Shown here piece after piece: positions 1 to 6,660 of a stretch of 32,031 nt of DNA (positions are counted from its first letter, which is position 1; each line of letters starts with the position of its first letter). The position numbers and the translations under genes are program-made. Origin of the DNA: Methylophaga sp. (GTDB taxonomy: Bacteria > Pseudomonadota > Gammaproteobacteria > Nitrosococcales > Methylophagaceae); assembly GCA_026988435.1 (NCBI GenBank), contig JALSLH010000059.1, positions 1 through 32,031 of the forward strand, in the 5' to 3' direction. The notes under the pieces were generated by a model that was given only the letters and a program-made list of their open reading frames with translations, was not told where the DNA came from and ran no database searches.

Positions 1-1
1 G

Positions 2-745
2 TTATATACAGCTCATAAACTTAGACAGATAACCAGTCAAATATATCGGTATGCGATTGCAATAGGCAAAGCCACCAGCAACCCCGCTGATGCACTTATT
101 GGAGCACTACCACCCGCTAAGACAAAACATTACGCAACGCTTACCGATCCTCGTGCTGTGGGTAAATTGATGCGAGATATAAACAGCTATAAAGGTACGT
201 ATGTTGTGTGCTGTGCATTGAGGCTTGCACCTTACGTTATGTCACGCCCCGCCAATATTGCACAAGCAAAATGGGAACATATTGATTTAGATAAAGCAGA
301 ATGGCGCATACCAGTAGAAAACATGAAAGGCGACCAGCAGCATATTGTGCCTTTATCAAAACAAGCACTGGTTATTCTAAAAGGTATTCATCCTTTAACG
401 GGAACAGGTGAATATGTGTTCCCTAGTAACCGTTCAGATAAAAAGCCCATGAGTATTGATACATTAAGATCGGCTCTTCGTCGTTTGGGGTATGGCAAAG
501 GCGAAATCACTACACACGGTTTTAGAGGCATGGCTTCAACCATGCTAAATGAGCAAGGCTATAATTCTGACTGGATAGAAAAGCAATTAGCCCATGTGGA
601 AGGTAACTCAGTAAGAGCCGCTTATAACCACGCGCAACACATGCCAGAACGTAAAAAAATGATGCAGGCGTGGGCGGATTATCTTGATGGTTTGGCTGGT
701 GGTGCGGATATAGTATCAATTCACCGTGAAGGTAATAACGTGTAG
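2..745 (+). CDS. int: P4-type tyrosine recombinase/integrase (5'-truncated by window edge)
   Basis: The frame is open from base 2, so the true start lies outside the window. What is visible is the end of the core-binding domain and the whole catalytic domain of a phage-type tyrosine recombinase. An arginine in MSRPANIAQAKW, the box HGFR, a histidine in LAHVEG and the nucleophile tyrosine in AAYNHA appear in the expected R-HxxR-H-Y order. The family cuts and rejoins attachment sites, usually in a tRNA or other conserved gene. The gene points into the element, the usual arrangement next to the left attachment site. A strong hairpin follows the stop codon. It appears intact as far as it can be read. 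Confidence 0.9.
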   Translation, partial: LYTAHKLRQITSQIYRYAIAIGKATSNPADALIGALPPAKTKHYATLTDPRAVGKLMRDINSYKGTYVVCCALRLAPYVMSRPANIAQAKWEHIDLDKAEWRIPVENMKGDQQHIVPLSKQALVILKGIHPLTGTGEYVFPSNRSDKKPMSIDTLRSALRRLGYGKGEITTHGFRGMASTMLNEQGYNSDWIEKQLAHVEGNSVRAAYNHAQHMPERKKMMQAWADYLDGLAGGADIVSIHREGNNV

Positions 746-779
746 TTTCAGGGATGTTTTTGTTATGGACAATATTGCA

Positions 780-810
780 TCGGGGCTGGTGGTACCAGCA
801 CCAGCCCCGA
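780..810 (+). other. GC-rich hairpin after integrase
   Basis: Bases 780-790 (TCGGGGCTGGT) are perfectly complementary to 800-810, giving an 11-bp stem with a 9-base loop that contains the palindrome GGTACC. It lies between the integrase stop and the next ribosome binding site (AGGAG at 832-836). There is no T-run, so a classical intrinsic terminator is unlikely. It may be a processing or recombination-related structure. Confidence 0.6.
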
Positions 811-845
811 CTAATCAAAACCAAAGCTAACAAGGAGCTTTAATA

Positions 846-1202
846 ATGACTAAAAACGATTGTAACAAGATAAATAAGACGGGCAAGAAAACATGCTTAT
901 ATGGGGCAAACCTACAGGGTATTTTCCCTGTAACAGATTTTTTATTTGACCCAATAACAGACAGTCAATTACATATTGTTTATACAGGATCTAAAGATCA
1001 CGATCCCATTCATATTGTTGTTGCAGAAAAAGACAGCACTGCATATTCACTTAATGTAAAAGATGCAATCAGGTCAAAAGACTTTGTTGCTCGATTGGGT
1101 GATGACGATAAAGAAAAATTAACTAATCTGGCATCTTTAGTTCTACCTAAAGCAGATTATTCTAATTTTGTATGGCGAAATGTGATGGTAGGGGGTAACT
1201 AA
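846..1202 (+). CDS. hypothetical protein, 118 aa
   Basis: A good ribosome binding site (AAGGAG at 831-836) precedes this ATG. The protein is soluble, of mixed charge, without a signal peptide, membrane segment or motif I recognise. The sequence around residues 47-60 alternates polar and hydrophobic residues like a beta strand. Its stop codon TAA shares its last A with the ATG of the next small reading frame (TAATG at 1200-1204), which implies translational coupling. It lies between integrase and replication genes, where small accessory or control proteins are common. Function unknown. Confidence 0.6.
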   Translation: MTKNDCNKINKTGKKTCLYGANLQGIFPVTDFLFDPITDSQLHIVYTGSKDHDPIHIVVAEKDSTAYSLNVKDAIRSKDFVARLGDDDKEKLTNLASLVLPKADYSNFVWRNVMVGGN

Positions 1203-1382
1203 TGGAATTTCCAAATGACGTACTTAGTGCAAGGCTCAATCAAGCCTCAGCCATGCTGAATGTCGTATTATGGTGGAGGGATCGAATCGTTTGAGGAATT
1301 AAGCACTGAGATCAAGGATTACTATCTTTATGCAATGTCAACATTGCTAGATGAAGCGATTAAGGCAAGCAAAGAGATATAA
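1202..1382 (+). pseudogene. small ~59-aa gene interrupted by a +1 frameshift
   Basis: The ATG at 1202 overlaps the upstream stop. The first frame reads MEFPNDVLSARLNQASAMLN and then stops early (TGA at 1292-1294) after about 30 residues. From about 1270 the adjacent frame continues sensibly with YGGGIESFEELSTEIKDYYL and an alpha-helical tail, ending at TAA 1380-1382. Removing one base near 1270 gives one 59-residue helical protein, and the 181-nt span fits exactly one extra base. This may be a true mutation, a sequencing error or programmed frameshifting. Function unknown. Confidence 0.5.
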
Positions 1383-1390
1383 CAGTTATT

Positions 1391-1453
1391 TACCAAGCCT
1401 AGCCCGACGGGGCGAAAGCGGGGCACATTCACCCGTTGGCTTGGTATTTTTTT
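1391..1453 (+). terminator. intrinsic terminator with branched stem
   Basis: TACCAAGCC (1391-1399) pairs perfectly with GGCTTGGTA (1438-1446), and a run of seven T follows at 1447-1453. Inside are a second 5-bp stem (1407-1411 with 1432-1436) and a GC-GAAA-GC mini-hairpin (1412-1419). It would end transcription of the integrase-side genes. Because it stands only 28 bases before the next ATG it could also act as an attenuator for that gene. Confidence 0.7.
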
Positions 1454-1480
1454 GAATGGGCGAGGGAGCGATTATTCCGT

Positions 1481-2176
1481 ATGAGTGAGTATATTCCACC
1501 AAAAAGAAGAGCTTTGAAAAGCAAAACAGGTAAGGTGCGAGAGGGTATTACCCACACAAAAGGTACAACACATTTCTCAACAGAGTGCAATAAAGATGCT
1601 GAAGAAATAGCCGCACTTTTAGATGCAATACCTGCACCCAAGGAAATGGTGCTAGATTATATTGTTGAACTTGAGAATTTTGCAAAAAGGCAATTAGAAC
1701 TGGCAGGTTTTAATTATGAAAATAGGCATTCTAAAGAGCTTACATATACATTATCCAATGGCAAAAAAGGAAATTTGGCTGCTGCTATCAAGGATAATGA
1801 GCTTGAGCCTGAATGGTATGCGTATGAAATACTTATGCAAGCAAGAATGCTCAGAAATTTTATTAAGGAAGAGGACTTATATAATGCTCTACGCCATGCA
1901 ATGTTAATGGAGGGTGCGAGAGAGGGGCTTAATTTTTCTCATTATGAGCTAATGGTGCTAATTGGTGACGAGGTTATAGCCAAAGGTTCTCGTTCTGCCA
2001 AATTTACCAGTCAAGAGAAAAATGGCTGGCTCTCACAAGCTAAGCAATTAAGAGGCGCCAATGGAAACTTAAAATATTCAGATATTGCTAGAAGCATAAT
2101 AAAAAGTAATGGCTTAGAAGAAAAGAGTTTTCAAACAGTTTATAAATATCTACTTGCAAATAAAGAAAAAATGTAA
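1481..2176 (+). CDS. hypothetical element protein, 231 aa
   Basis: The start is placed at ATG 1481, preceded by AGGGAG at 1464-1469. An upstream in-frame TTG at 1436 would lie inside the terminator stem and is rejected. The N-terminus is basic (PPKRRALKSKTGK) and likely disordered. The rest is predicted helical and the C-terminal third (YSDIARSIIKSNGLEEKSFQTVYKYLL as key segment, about residues 196-222) resembles a helix-turn-helix layout, so DNA binding is possible. I do not recognise the family. Its stop codon overlaps an ATGTAAA/TTTACAT inverted repeat at 2171-2191. Confidence 0.6.
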   Translation: MSEYIPPKRRALKSKTGKVREGITHTKGTTHFSTECNKDAEEIAALLDAIPAPKEMVLDYIVELENFAKRQLELAGFNYENRHSKELTYTLSNGKKGNLAAAIKDNELEPEWYAYEILMQARMLRNFIKEEDLYNALRHAMLMEGAREGLNFSHYELMVLIGDEVIAKGSRSAKFTSQEKNGWLSQAKQLRGANGNLKYSDIARSIIKSNGLEEKSFQTVYKYLLANKEKM

Positions 2177-2191
2177 AGGTATCGTTTACAT
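2171..2191. repeat. inverted repeat ATGTAAA-N7-TTTACAT
   Basis: Two 7-base arms, 2171-2177 and 2185-2191, are perfectly complementary and lie at the end of the 231-aa gene, about 60 bases before the AlpA-like gene. The same half-site sequence, ATGTAAAG, forms the ends of the larger palindrome in front of the Fic gene at 6549-6577. A shared operator is possible, but spacing differs (7 versus 15 bases). Confidence 0.45.
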
Positions 2192-2204
2192 TTGTACCAA
2201 ATAC

Positions 2205-2248
2205 TATCTTGTAAGCCTCTATAAAACAAAATAAGAGGCTACAAGATA
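2205..2248 (+). promoter_or_regulatory. RBS-occluding inverted repeat / operator of the AlpA-like gene
   Basis: TATCTTGTAAGCCTCT (2205-2220) pairs with AGAGGCTACAAGATA (2234-2248) over 15 bp with one bulged A. The downstream arm contains the AGAGG ribosome binding site and ends on the first base of the ATG at 2248. In RNA this hairpin would hide the start of translation; as DNA it has the size of a repressor operator. Both readings make it a control point for the replication genes. Confidence 0.6.
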
Positions 2249-2445
2249 TGTCAGAACAAATCATAAAACTACCAGAAGTTAAAAAAATTACGAAATTAAG
2301 CAGCTCTTCGGTATACAGATTAGGGGCCTTGGGCTCCTTCCCAAGGCCAATAAAATTGGGAACCCGTTCTAGTGGGTGGGTCTTTGCGGAAGTGCAGGAA
2401 TGGCTAAATGAAAGGATAGCCGCCTCTCGTAAGGAGGTGGCGTAA
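2248..2445 (+). CDS. alpA: AlpA-family helix-turn-helix regulator
   Basis: This 65-residue protein has the compact winged HTH of AlpA/Cox-type excisionase-regulators. It begins with the contact segment IIKLPEVKKITKLSSSSVYR, continues with FPRPIKLG and has the wing W-F-E-V-x-W-L near the C-terminus. AlpA proteins in P4-like elements activate integrase or control excision and replication genes. The gene opens the element's replication operon; its start codon lies at the base of a large inverted repeat (2205-2248), suggesting tight control. Its TAA overlaps the next ATG (TAATG at 2443-2447). Confidence 0.85.
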   Translation: MSEQIIKLPEVKKITKLSSSSVYRLGALGSFPRPIKLGTRSSGWVFAEVQEWLNERIAASRKEVA

Positions 2446-2795
2446 TGAGCCCAAACATCAAGAAAACCAAACGCATTAGATTGGCTGGGCTTGTTGCTCA
2501 AAACCTTACGATAGAACAAAGGGTACTACTTGAAGCCTTGCTGGAATACGGCGTTGCAAGAGTGATAGAGTTCGAACAATCAGGTATCGCAAGAAGGCCA
2601 CTTTTACCTATAGCTGAATCACTGGTTGCCCTAGGCCACCATGTTTATACGGAGGTTGAGCTAGATGAACAAGGTAGAGAAATAGAAGAAAGCCGAATTT
2701 TCTATATGGATGACTGCTCATTTATAACAGAAAGACGGCTAGGCATGCCCGAAGCTGTATCTATACCCGATGCAAATATTGATTTTGTAGCATAG
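2445..2795 (+). CDS. hypothetical protein coupled to AlpA-like regulator, 116 aa
   Basis: The start codon shares one base with the stop of the AlpA-like gene and an AAGGAGG ribosome binding site lies within the end of that gene, so the two are probably translated together. The protein is small, acidic in its second half and lacks membrane segments. Residues 22-40 (TIEQRVLLEALLEYG) and 52-66 look helical. I do not recognise the family. Position between regulator and primase suggests a role in replication control, but this is only inferred from context. Confidence 0.6.
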   Translation: MSPNIKKTKRIRLAGLVAQNLTIEQRVLLEALLEYGVARVIEFEQSGIARRPLLPIAESLVALGHHVYTEVELDEQGREIEESRIFYMDDCSFITERRLGMPEAVSIPDANIDFVA

Positions 2796-2808
2796 GGGGG
2801 GTGAAGCT

Positions 2809-3231
2809 ATGACAATCAATTTTGATGATGTACGCCCTCACGAACAAGGCAACTGGCTAAATATACTCAGCCATATTACCCCGTCATTATCTGAAGCTAT
2901 CGAAAAGCACCCAAAGCATGTTCCTTGCCCCGTTCATGGGGGTAAGGACGGCTTCAGGCTATATCGTAATGCTGATGATACTGGTGGCGGGATATGTAAT
3001 ACATGCGGGGCATACCCTGATGGCTTTGCCCTAATAGCGTGGATAAATCACTGGACATTGCCCGATAGTTTACAGGCTGTTGCTGATTATCTTGGTATTA
3101 CAACCACCAGCAAAACGCCTAAACCTATCGTAAAACAATCACCAGTGATCGACGATCCGATAAAAGAGGCCAAACGATACGATATAAGCAAAATGCACTT
3201 AATGCCGTTAAATGCGGGCTGGTGGGCTTAG
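2809..3231 (+). pseudogene. P4-type primase, N-terminal zinc-binding part (frameshifted)
   Basis: The 140-residue product has the primase zinc ribbon: C40-P-V-H43, then C63-N-T-C66, followed by the conserved helix DGFALIAWI. The family makes RNA primers on single-stranded DNA and belongs to plasmid and satellite replication modules. A purine-rich site (GGGGGGTGAAG, 2796-2806) precedes the ATG. The frame then runs out into PLNAGWWA and stops, while the adjacent frame carries the missing linker and the Toprim domain. One base lost in the A-run at 3190-3193 explains this; a fifth A would restore a protein of 343 residues across 2809-3839. Confidence 0.75.
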
Positions 3232-3839
3232 ATGACGAAATTGCTCAACCGGCAAGAAATTACCTTATTAATCGTGGATTGGGGGAGGTATTGAAGTCGT
3301 TACCCGATGATTTACATTTTCACCCTACCTTATCTTATTGGCATGATGGCAAAGAGTATGGCAATTTTCCTGCATTAGTGGCACTTATACGCAACAAAGA
3401 GGGTAAACCGATCACCTATCACCGCACCTACTTAAACCAATCAGGCCATAAAGCGGATTTACCCACCGTTAAGAAAATGATGCCACCGATTAAGCAAGGT
3501 GCAACAAAAGGCGGGGCTATCCGCTTATATCCTGCAATAGATGAATTAATAGTGGCAGAGGGCATAGAAACAGCATTAGCCCTGCATATTTCATTAAATA
3601 AGCCAGTATGGGCATGTATTAGTGCTGGTGGTCTTGAATCGGTCGTTATTCCCTCAAGTGTAAAGCGGGTAATCATTGGTTCAGATAACGATCTAAACGG
3701 TACAGGTCAACGTGCAGCTAACATACTAGCAAAAAGGCTAATTGATGAAGATAGCACGCGAGAGGTAAAGATTATCACACCCGAACAAGCGGGAACCGAT
3801 TGGCTTGATGTATTAATTGAACAGGAAAAAGTAGCATGA
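3222..3839 (+). pseudogene. P4-type primase, C-terminal Toprim part (frameshifted)
   Basis: Upstream of the GTG at 3222 the frame continues sensibly back to about 3189 (QNALNAVKCGLVGLDDE), which shows it is the second half of the primase rather than a new gene. The Toprim catalytic elements are present: glutamate in IVAEGIETALAL and the acidic pair in IIGSDNDLNGTG. The end overlaps the next gene (ATGA at 3836-3839). If GTG 3222 were used it would give a separate Toprim protein of 205 residues that lacks the zinc finger. Whether the two halves still cooperate cannot be told from sequence. Confidence 0.75.
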
Positions 3840-5410
3840 GCGACGATATTAAAAAAGCAGTAAGCAAGGCGAAACCGATACAGGCAGACAATGTGGAAGA
3901 GTTATGGCCTACACCTAAACCACTTCCTGATATTACCGCCAGCGGTGATGCTGATGGCTTCCCGTTTGAGGCTTTACCACCAGCACTTATGCAAGCAGCG
4001 GAAGAAATCGCGCGATTTAGTAAGGTTCCTTTAATGGCTCCCGCTGTTTCTGGATTGGGTGTATTAGCTACTGCGTTAGGTAAAAAAGCCTTTATTGTTG
4101 AGCGTGATGGGCATGAGCTTTTTGCTACTTTCTTTTTTGTGCTGGTAGCGGGGACTGGTGAGCGGAAAAGCCCCGTATTTAAGTATATGGTCAAGCCGTT
4201 AAATGATTGGGAGCTTGCACAAGATAAAAACCACGCTAAAGAAGTCAGGATGATACAGAACAATAATGAAATGCTTGAAATCGGTATAAAGAAAATCAAA
4301 GCGCAATCAGCTAAAGATGATGCCAATTTAGAAGAGCTAAACGAAAGCATCGAGCAGGCCGAGCAAAAAAAACGGTCGATACCCCCAATACCCTCCCTTT
4401 ATACGCTTGATATTACCGAAGAGAAGCTATTCCAAAAGATGTACGAACGTGGCGAAACGTATGCCGTGATGAGTGCAGAAAGTAGGCGGGTTATGGAATC
4501 TTTGATGGGGAGCGGTCGAGGTGGAATGGGTACAGGTGATAATCTGTATTTGTCAGGATTTTCAGGGGATAAGGTATCAAGGGATCGCGTCGGTTCAGGT
4601 GATGGAGGTGAAGAATTGGTGATGTACGAGCCCAGCTTGAACCTGACCACAATGATACAACCTGATAAATTTTTATCACTAGCCGGAAATAAGGAGTTAA
4701 AAGCATCGGGATTAATTGCTAGATTATGGCCTGTTTGGTTACCATCATTAGTAGGTAGCCGTTTTGAAGAATTAAATGAAGAGGGGTTAAAGTGGGATGT
4801 ATTAGCCCCATTTTATGATCATGTCACTAGCTTCATTGATGCTGTTCAGCCGTTAAATGAACAAGGTGATTTAACCAGGCATAAAGCAGTATTTTCAGGA
4901 GAGGCACAAGAGGCGCGGCTTGACCTTTATAATCGGGTTGAGGGTGCAATGGGTGACGGTAAAGGGCTTGATGATGTGCGTGATATTGCATCTAAGGCAG
5001 TATCTCAAACATGTAAACTAGCGTTAGTGCTTCACCTTGCCACCGATCCCGATTTATTAGCAGATGCCACCAGTGAAATAGACATAACAACATGGACTAA
5101 GGCCGAAGCACTTGGCGGCTTCTTCATGGATGAGGCAATAAGATCACAACGCGGGGCGGAAGATGGGGAGCATTTAAGGCATGCAAAGCGGTTGCTTGAT
5201 TGGTTAAGGATAAAAGGTTATACCGAAATTGGTGCCCGTGAAATTCAACGAAGTGCCCCAAGGCCAAAACTAAGCCGGTCTGAGCTGGTGGATGTGATAG
5301 GTGTACTGACTGAGCCACCGTATCAATGGCTAAAAGAATCAGGAAAAACAGCAAAAGGAAATGCTGTTTATAGTGTTCACCCGTCATTATTTGAAATTGA
5401 GGGCAAATAA
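3836..5410 (+). CDS. DUF3987 replication-associated protein (helicase-like)
   Basis: The 524-residue product matches the DUF3987/YfjI family found beside primases in P4-like islands. A P-loop-like segment AGTGERKSP occupies residues 105-113, with arginine in place of the usual glycine before the lysine. Residues 130-185 form a likely coiled coil. The segment around 205-240 (SAESRRVMESLMG, then DNLYLSGFSGD) and the stretch ending in GLIARLWPVW are family hallmarks. The start overlaps the primase stop by four bases (ATGA), showing one operon. A helicase or DNA-loading role with the primase is inferred. The stop codon lies inside the first 78-bp repeat. Confidence 0.8.
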   Translation: MSDDIKKAVSKAKPIQADNVEELWPTPKPLPDITASGDADGFPFEALPPALMQAAEEIARFSKVPLMAPAVSGLGVLATALGKKAFIVERDGHELFATFFFVLVAGTGERKSPVFKYMVKPLNDWELAQDKNHAKEVRMIQNNNEMLEIGIKKIKAQSAKDDANLEELNESIEQAEQKKRSIPPIPSLYTLDITEEKLFQKMYERGETYAVMSAESRRVMESLMGSGRGGMGTGDNLYLSGFSGDKVSRDRVGSGDGGEELVMYEPSLNLTTMIQPDKFLSLAGNKELKASGLIARLWPVWLPSLVGSRFEELNEEGLKWDVLAPFYDHVTSFIDAVQPLNEQGDLTRHKAVFSGEAQEARLDLYNRVEGAMGDGKGLDDVRDIASKAVSQTCKLALVLHLATDPDLLADATSEIDITTWTKAEALGGFFMDEAIRSQRGAEDGEHLRHAKRLLDWLRIKGYTEIGAREIQRSAPRPKLSRSELVDVIGVLTEPPYQWLKESGKTAKGNAVYSVHPSLFEIEGK

Positions 5411-5483
5411 CCGCGACACCGCGACGGGGTACGCAAGTATTTCAAAAACAGTGTTTTTTATTTTTAGCTGTCGCGGTGTCGCG
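5406..5483. repeat. 78-bp iteron-like module, copy 1 (candidate origin)
   Basis: This copy is identical to 6145-6222. Its ends carry a 15-bp inverted repeat (5411-5425 with 5470-5484), and each arm is itself a doubled heptamer, CCGCGAC-A-CCGCGAC. Between the arms lies an AT-rich stretch with a small AAAAAC/GTTTTT hairpin (5444-5458). GC-rich repeated protein-binding sites around an easily melted core, next to primase and helicase-like genes, is the layout of satellite and plasmid origins. It also overlaps the DUF3987 stop codon. Confidence 0.7.
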
Positions 5484-5517
5484 GTTGAGTAAAAACAAGG
5501 GTTTATGAGGTAACAGC

Positions 5518-5922
5518 ATGAGATCAAGTGCAAAATGGGATGGTTATGGTAGCTATGAAGCCTATATTAATCGTGGGTTAGATGGGTTATTCAGTGCTAA
5601 ACAGCAAGGGAAAGTGGTTACTGATGCTTCTCAACCTATGGCAAGCAGTGAAGATAAACAGCCAGTGCAGCAATCTAAGCCAAAACGGATCAAGCCTAAG
5701 GATGTGCATGACATTGTGGCAAGTTACGCACACCATGAGGGTGATAAACAATGGCTGGTGGATATGCTGTTAAGATTACCCCTTGCCAAACGTGAACCCG
5801 TTATGCTTAGATATAGTCAAGTGTACAATTCAGCACAAAGTGCTGGGGCTGAAATTAACAGCCAAACAGGGCAAGCAAGGTGGGACGCTAATACATGGCT
5901 ACGAGACTATATTGAACAGTAG
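5518..5922 (+). CDS. hypothetical protein between the two repeat modules, 134 aa
   Basis: The gene starts 34 bases after the first 78-bp repeat and ends 222 bases before the second one. The N-terminus (KWDGYGSYEAYINRGLDGLF) is compact, the middle (residues 40-62) is low-complexity and rich in Gln, Lys and Ser, and the C-terminal half is helical, ending DANTWLRDYIEQ. There is no membrane segment. I do not recognise the family. Location immediately downstream of DUF3987 and between putative origin modules suggests a replication or copy-control accessory protein, by context only. Recombination between the two repeats would delete it. Confidence 0.6.
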   Translation: MRSSAKWDGYGSYEAYINRGLDGLFSAKQQGKVVTDASQPMASSEDKQPVQQSKPKRIKPKDVHDIVASYAHHEGDKQWLVDMLLRLPLAKREPVMLRYSQVYNSAQSAGAEINSQTGQARWDANTWLRDYIEQ

Positions 5923-5973
5923 GTGGATAACAGCTAGCCCCTGATATAGCAAGCCTTAACACTACAATTTGAT

Positions 5974-6007
5974 ACCCCTTTATATAGTTAGATTTATCTA
6001 AAGGGGT
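5974..6007. repeat. inverted repeat ACCCCTTTA / TAAAGGGGT
   Basis: Two perfect 9-base arms (5974-5982 and 5999-6007) enclose a 16-base AT-rich loop, just after the 134-aa gene. No T-run follows on either strand, so it is not an obvious terminator. It lies between the two origin-like modules and could belong to that region. Confidence 0.5.
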
Positions 6008-6021
6008 GACTACATTTATAG

Positions 6022-6040
6022 ATAGCTAAACAGCTATTTT
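6022..6040 (+). terminator. short hairpin with T-run
   Basis: ATAGCT (6022-6027) and AGCTAT (6032-6037) form a 6-bp stem with an AAAC loop, followed by TTTTC. It is a weak candidate for the end of the element's replication operon, 100 bases after the last gene. Confidence 0.35.
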
Positions 6041-6144
6041 CTTATTCCCTTACCACTAAATGAACTATTCAGAACGGGTATTAAACTTCCGCAATAAGTA
6101 GCACGTTATTCTGCTTACTTTCAATCCACCTAAAATAATTACTC

Positions 6145-6222
6145 AATAACCGCGACACCGCGACGGGGTACGCAAGTATTTCAAAAACAGTGTTTTTTAT
6201 TTTTAGCTGTCGCGGTGTCGCG
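6145..6222. repeat. 78-bp iteron-like module, copy 2 (candidate origin)
   Basis: All 78 bases match copy 1, in direct orientation, 739 bases away. The terminal inverted repeat is 6150-6164 with 6209-6223, where the last base is A instead of G. Unlike copy 1 it lies in non-coding DNA, so the identity is not explained by coding constraint; recent duplication, gene conversion or strong functional constraint is needed. Confidence 0.7.
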
Positions 6223-6378
6223 ATTGTCGTTCCTTAATCATATCAATCATGCATGATAGGGCTATATGTTTATAGCCTAGGGGTTCCGTCACCCATTAAA
6301 GATAAAAGGTACTGTAAATCAGCGTTGATGTACGGGCATTTCAACTCGCGAGTTTTTCCCAGATATAGAAATCTCAGA

Positions 6379-6463
6379 GGGGGTTGTACTTCCGTTGCCT
6401 AGTGGTAGGGCGGGTAAATAATCCAGCAAGAGCCGCACTGCGTGACCGCCACCCCATCTTGCT
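6379..6463. ncRNA. GC-rich structured segment, possible C4-like antisense RNA
   Basis: The region from 5923 to 6660 is AT-rich except here. GGGGG at 6379-6383 faces ACCCC at 6451-6455, closing a 77-nt unit with internal complementarities (GGGCGGGT at 6408-6415 against ACCGCCACCC at 6445-6454; GCC/GGC around a CTA/TAG pair near 6397-6410). AGCAAGA (6425-6431) also pairs with TCTTGCT (6457-6463), followed by TTTTAT. From memory it resembles the C4/CI immunity RNAs of P1 and P4-like elements, which would suit this island, but the match is not verified and the strand is uncertain. Confidence 0.35.
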
Positions 6464-6548
6464 TTTATGTTTCAGTAATTAAATAGAGAAAGCCCATACT
6501 ATAGAACATGATTAGATTTATGGGTTATCTATACATGACGAGGAGCAT

Positions 6549-6577
6549 ATGTAAAGATAATTGAATTATCTTTACAT
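6549..6577. promoter_or_regulatory. 29-bp perfect palindrome upstream of Fic gene
   Basis: Bases 6549-6562 (ATGTAAAGATAATT) and 6564-6577 are exact reverse complements around a single central G. The palindrome ends 83 bases before the proposed Fic start. Its size and position fit an operator for a dimeric repressor; no T-run follows, so a terminator is less likely. Its ends repeat the ATGTAAA/TTTACAT half-sites seen at 2171-2191. Confidence 0.55.
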
Positions 6578-6660
6578 GAGAAAATACACTTTTATGGACA
6601 ATTTATTGATGTTTCACCCCGTATGTGATTGAATATAAAAAACATATTCAGGACATTTTG

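Noticed and set aside
5406-6222. The duplicated 78-bp units considered as a CRISPR array or integron-like att sites.
   Set aside because: Only two copies, 739 bp apart with a gene between them, and no spacer regularity or integrase core site.
6253-6402. A 49-codon plus-strand reading frame starting with ATG in the non-coding stretch after the second repeat module.
   Set aside because: No ribosome binding site, no recognisable protein, and it runs into the GC-rich structured segment; more likely chance.
6625-6660. GTG start for the Fic gene, 12 codons upstream.
   Set aside because: No ribosome binding site; ATG 6661 has AGGA at the right distance.
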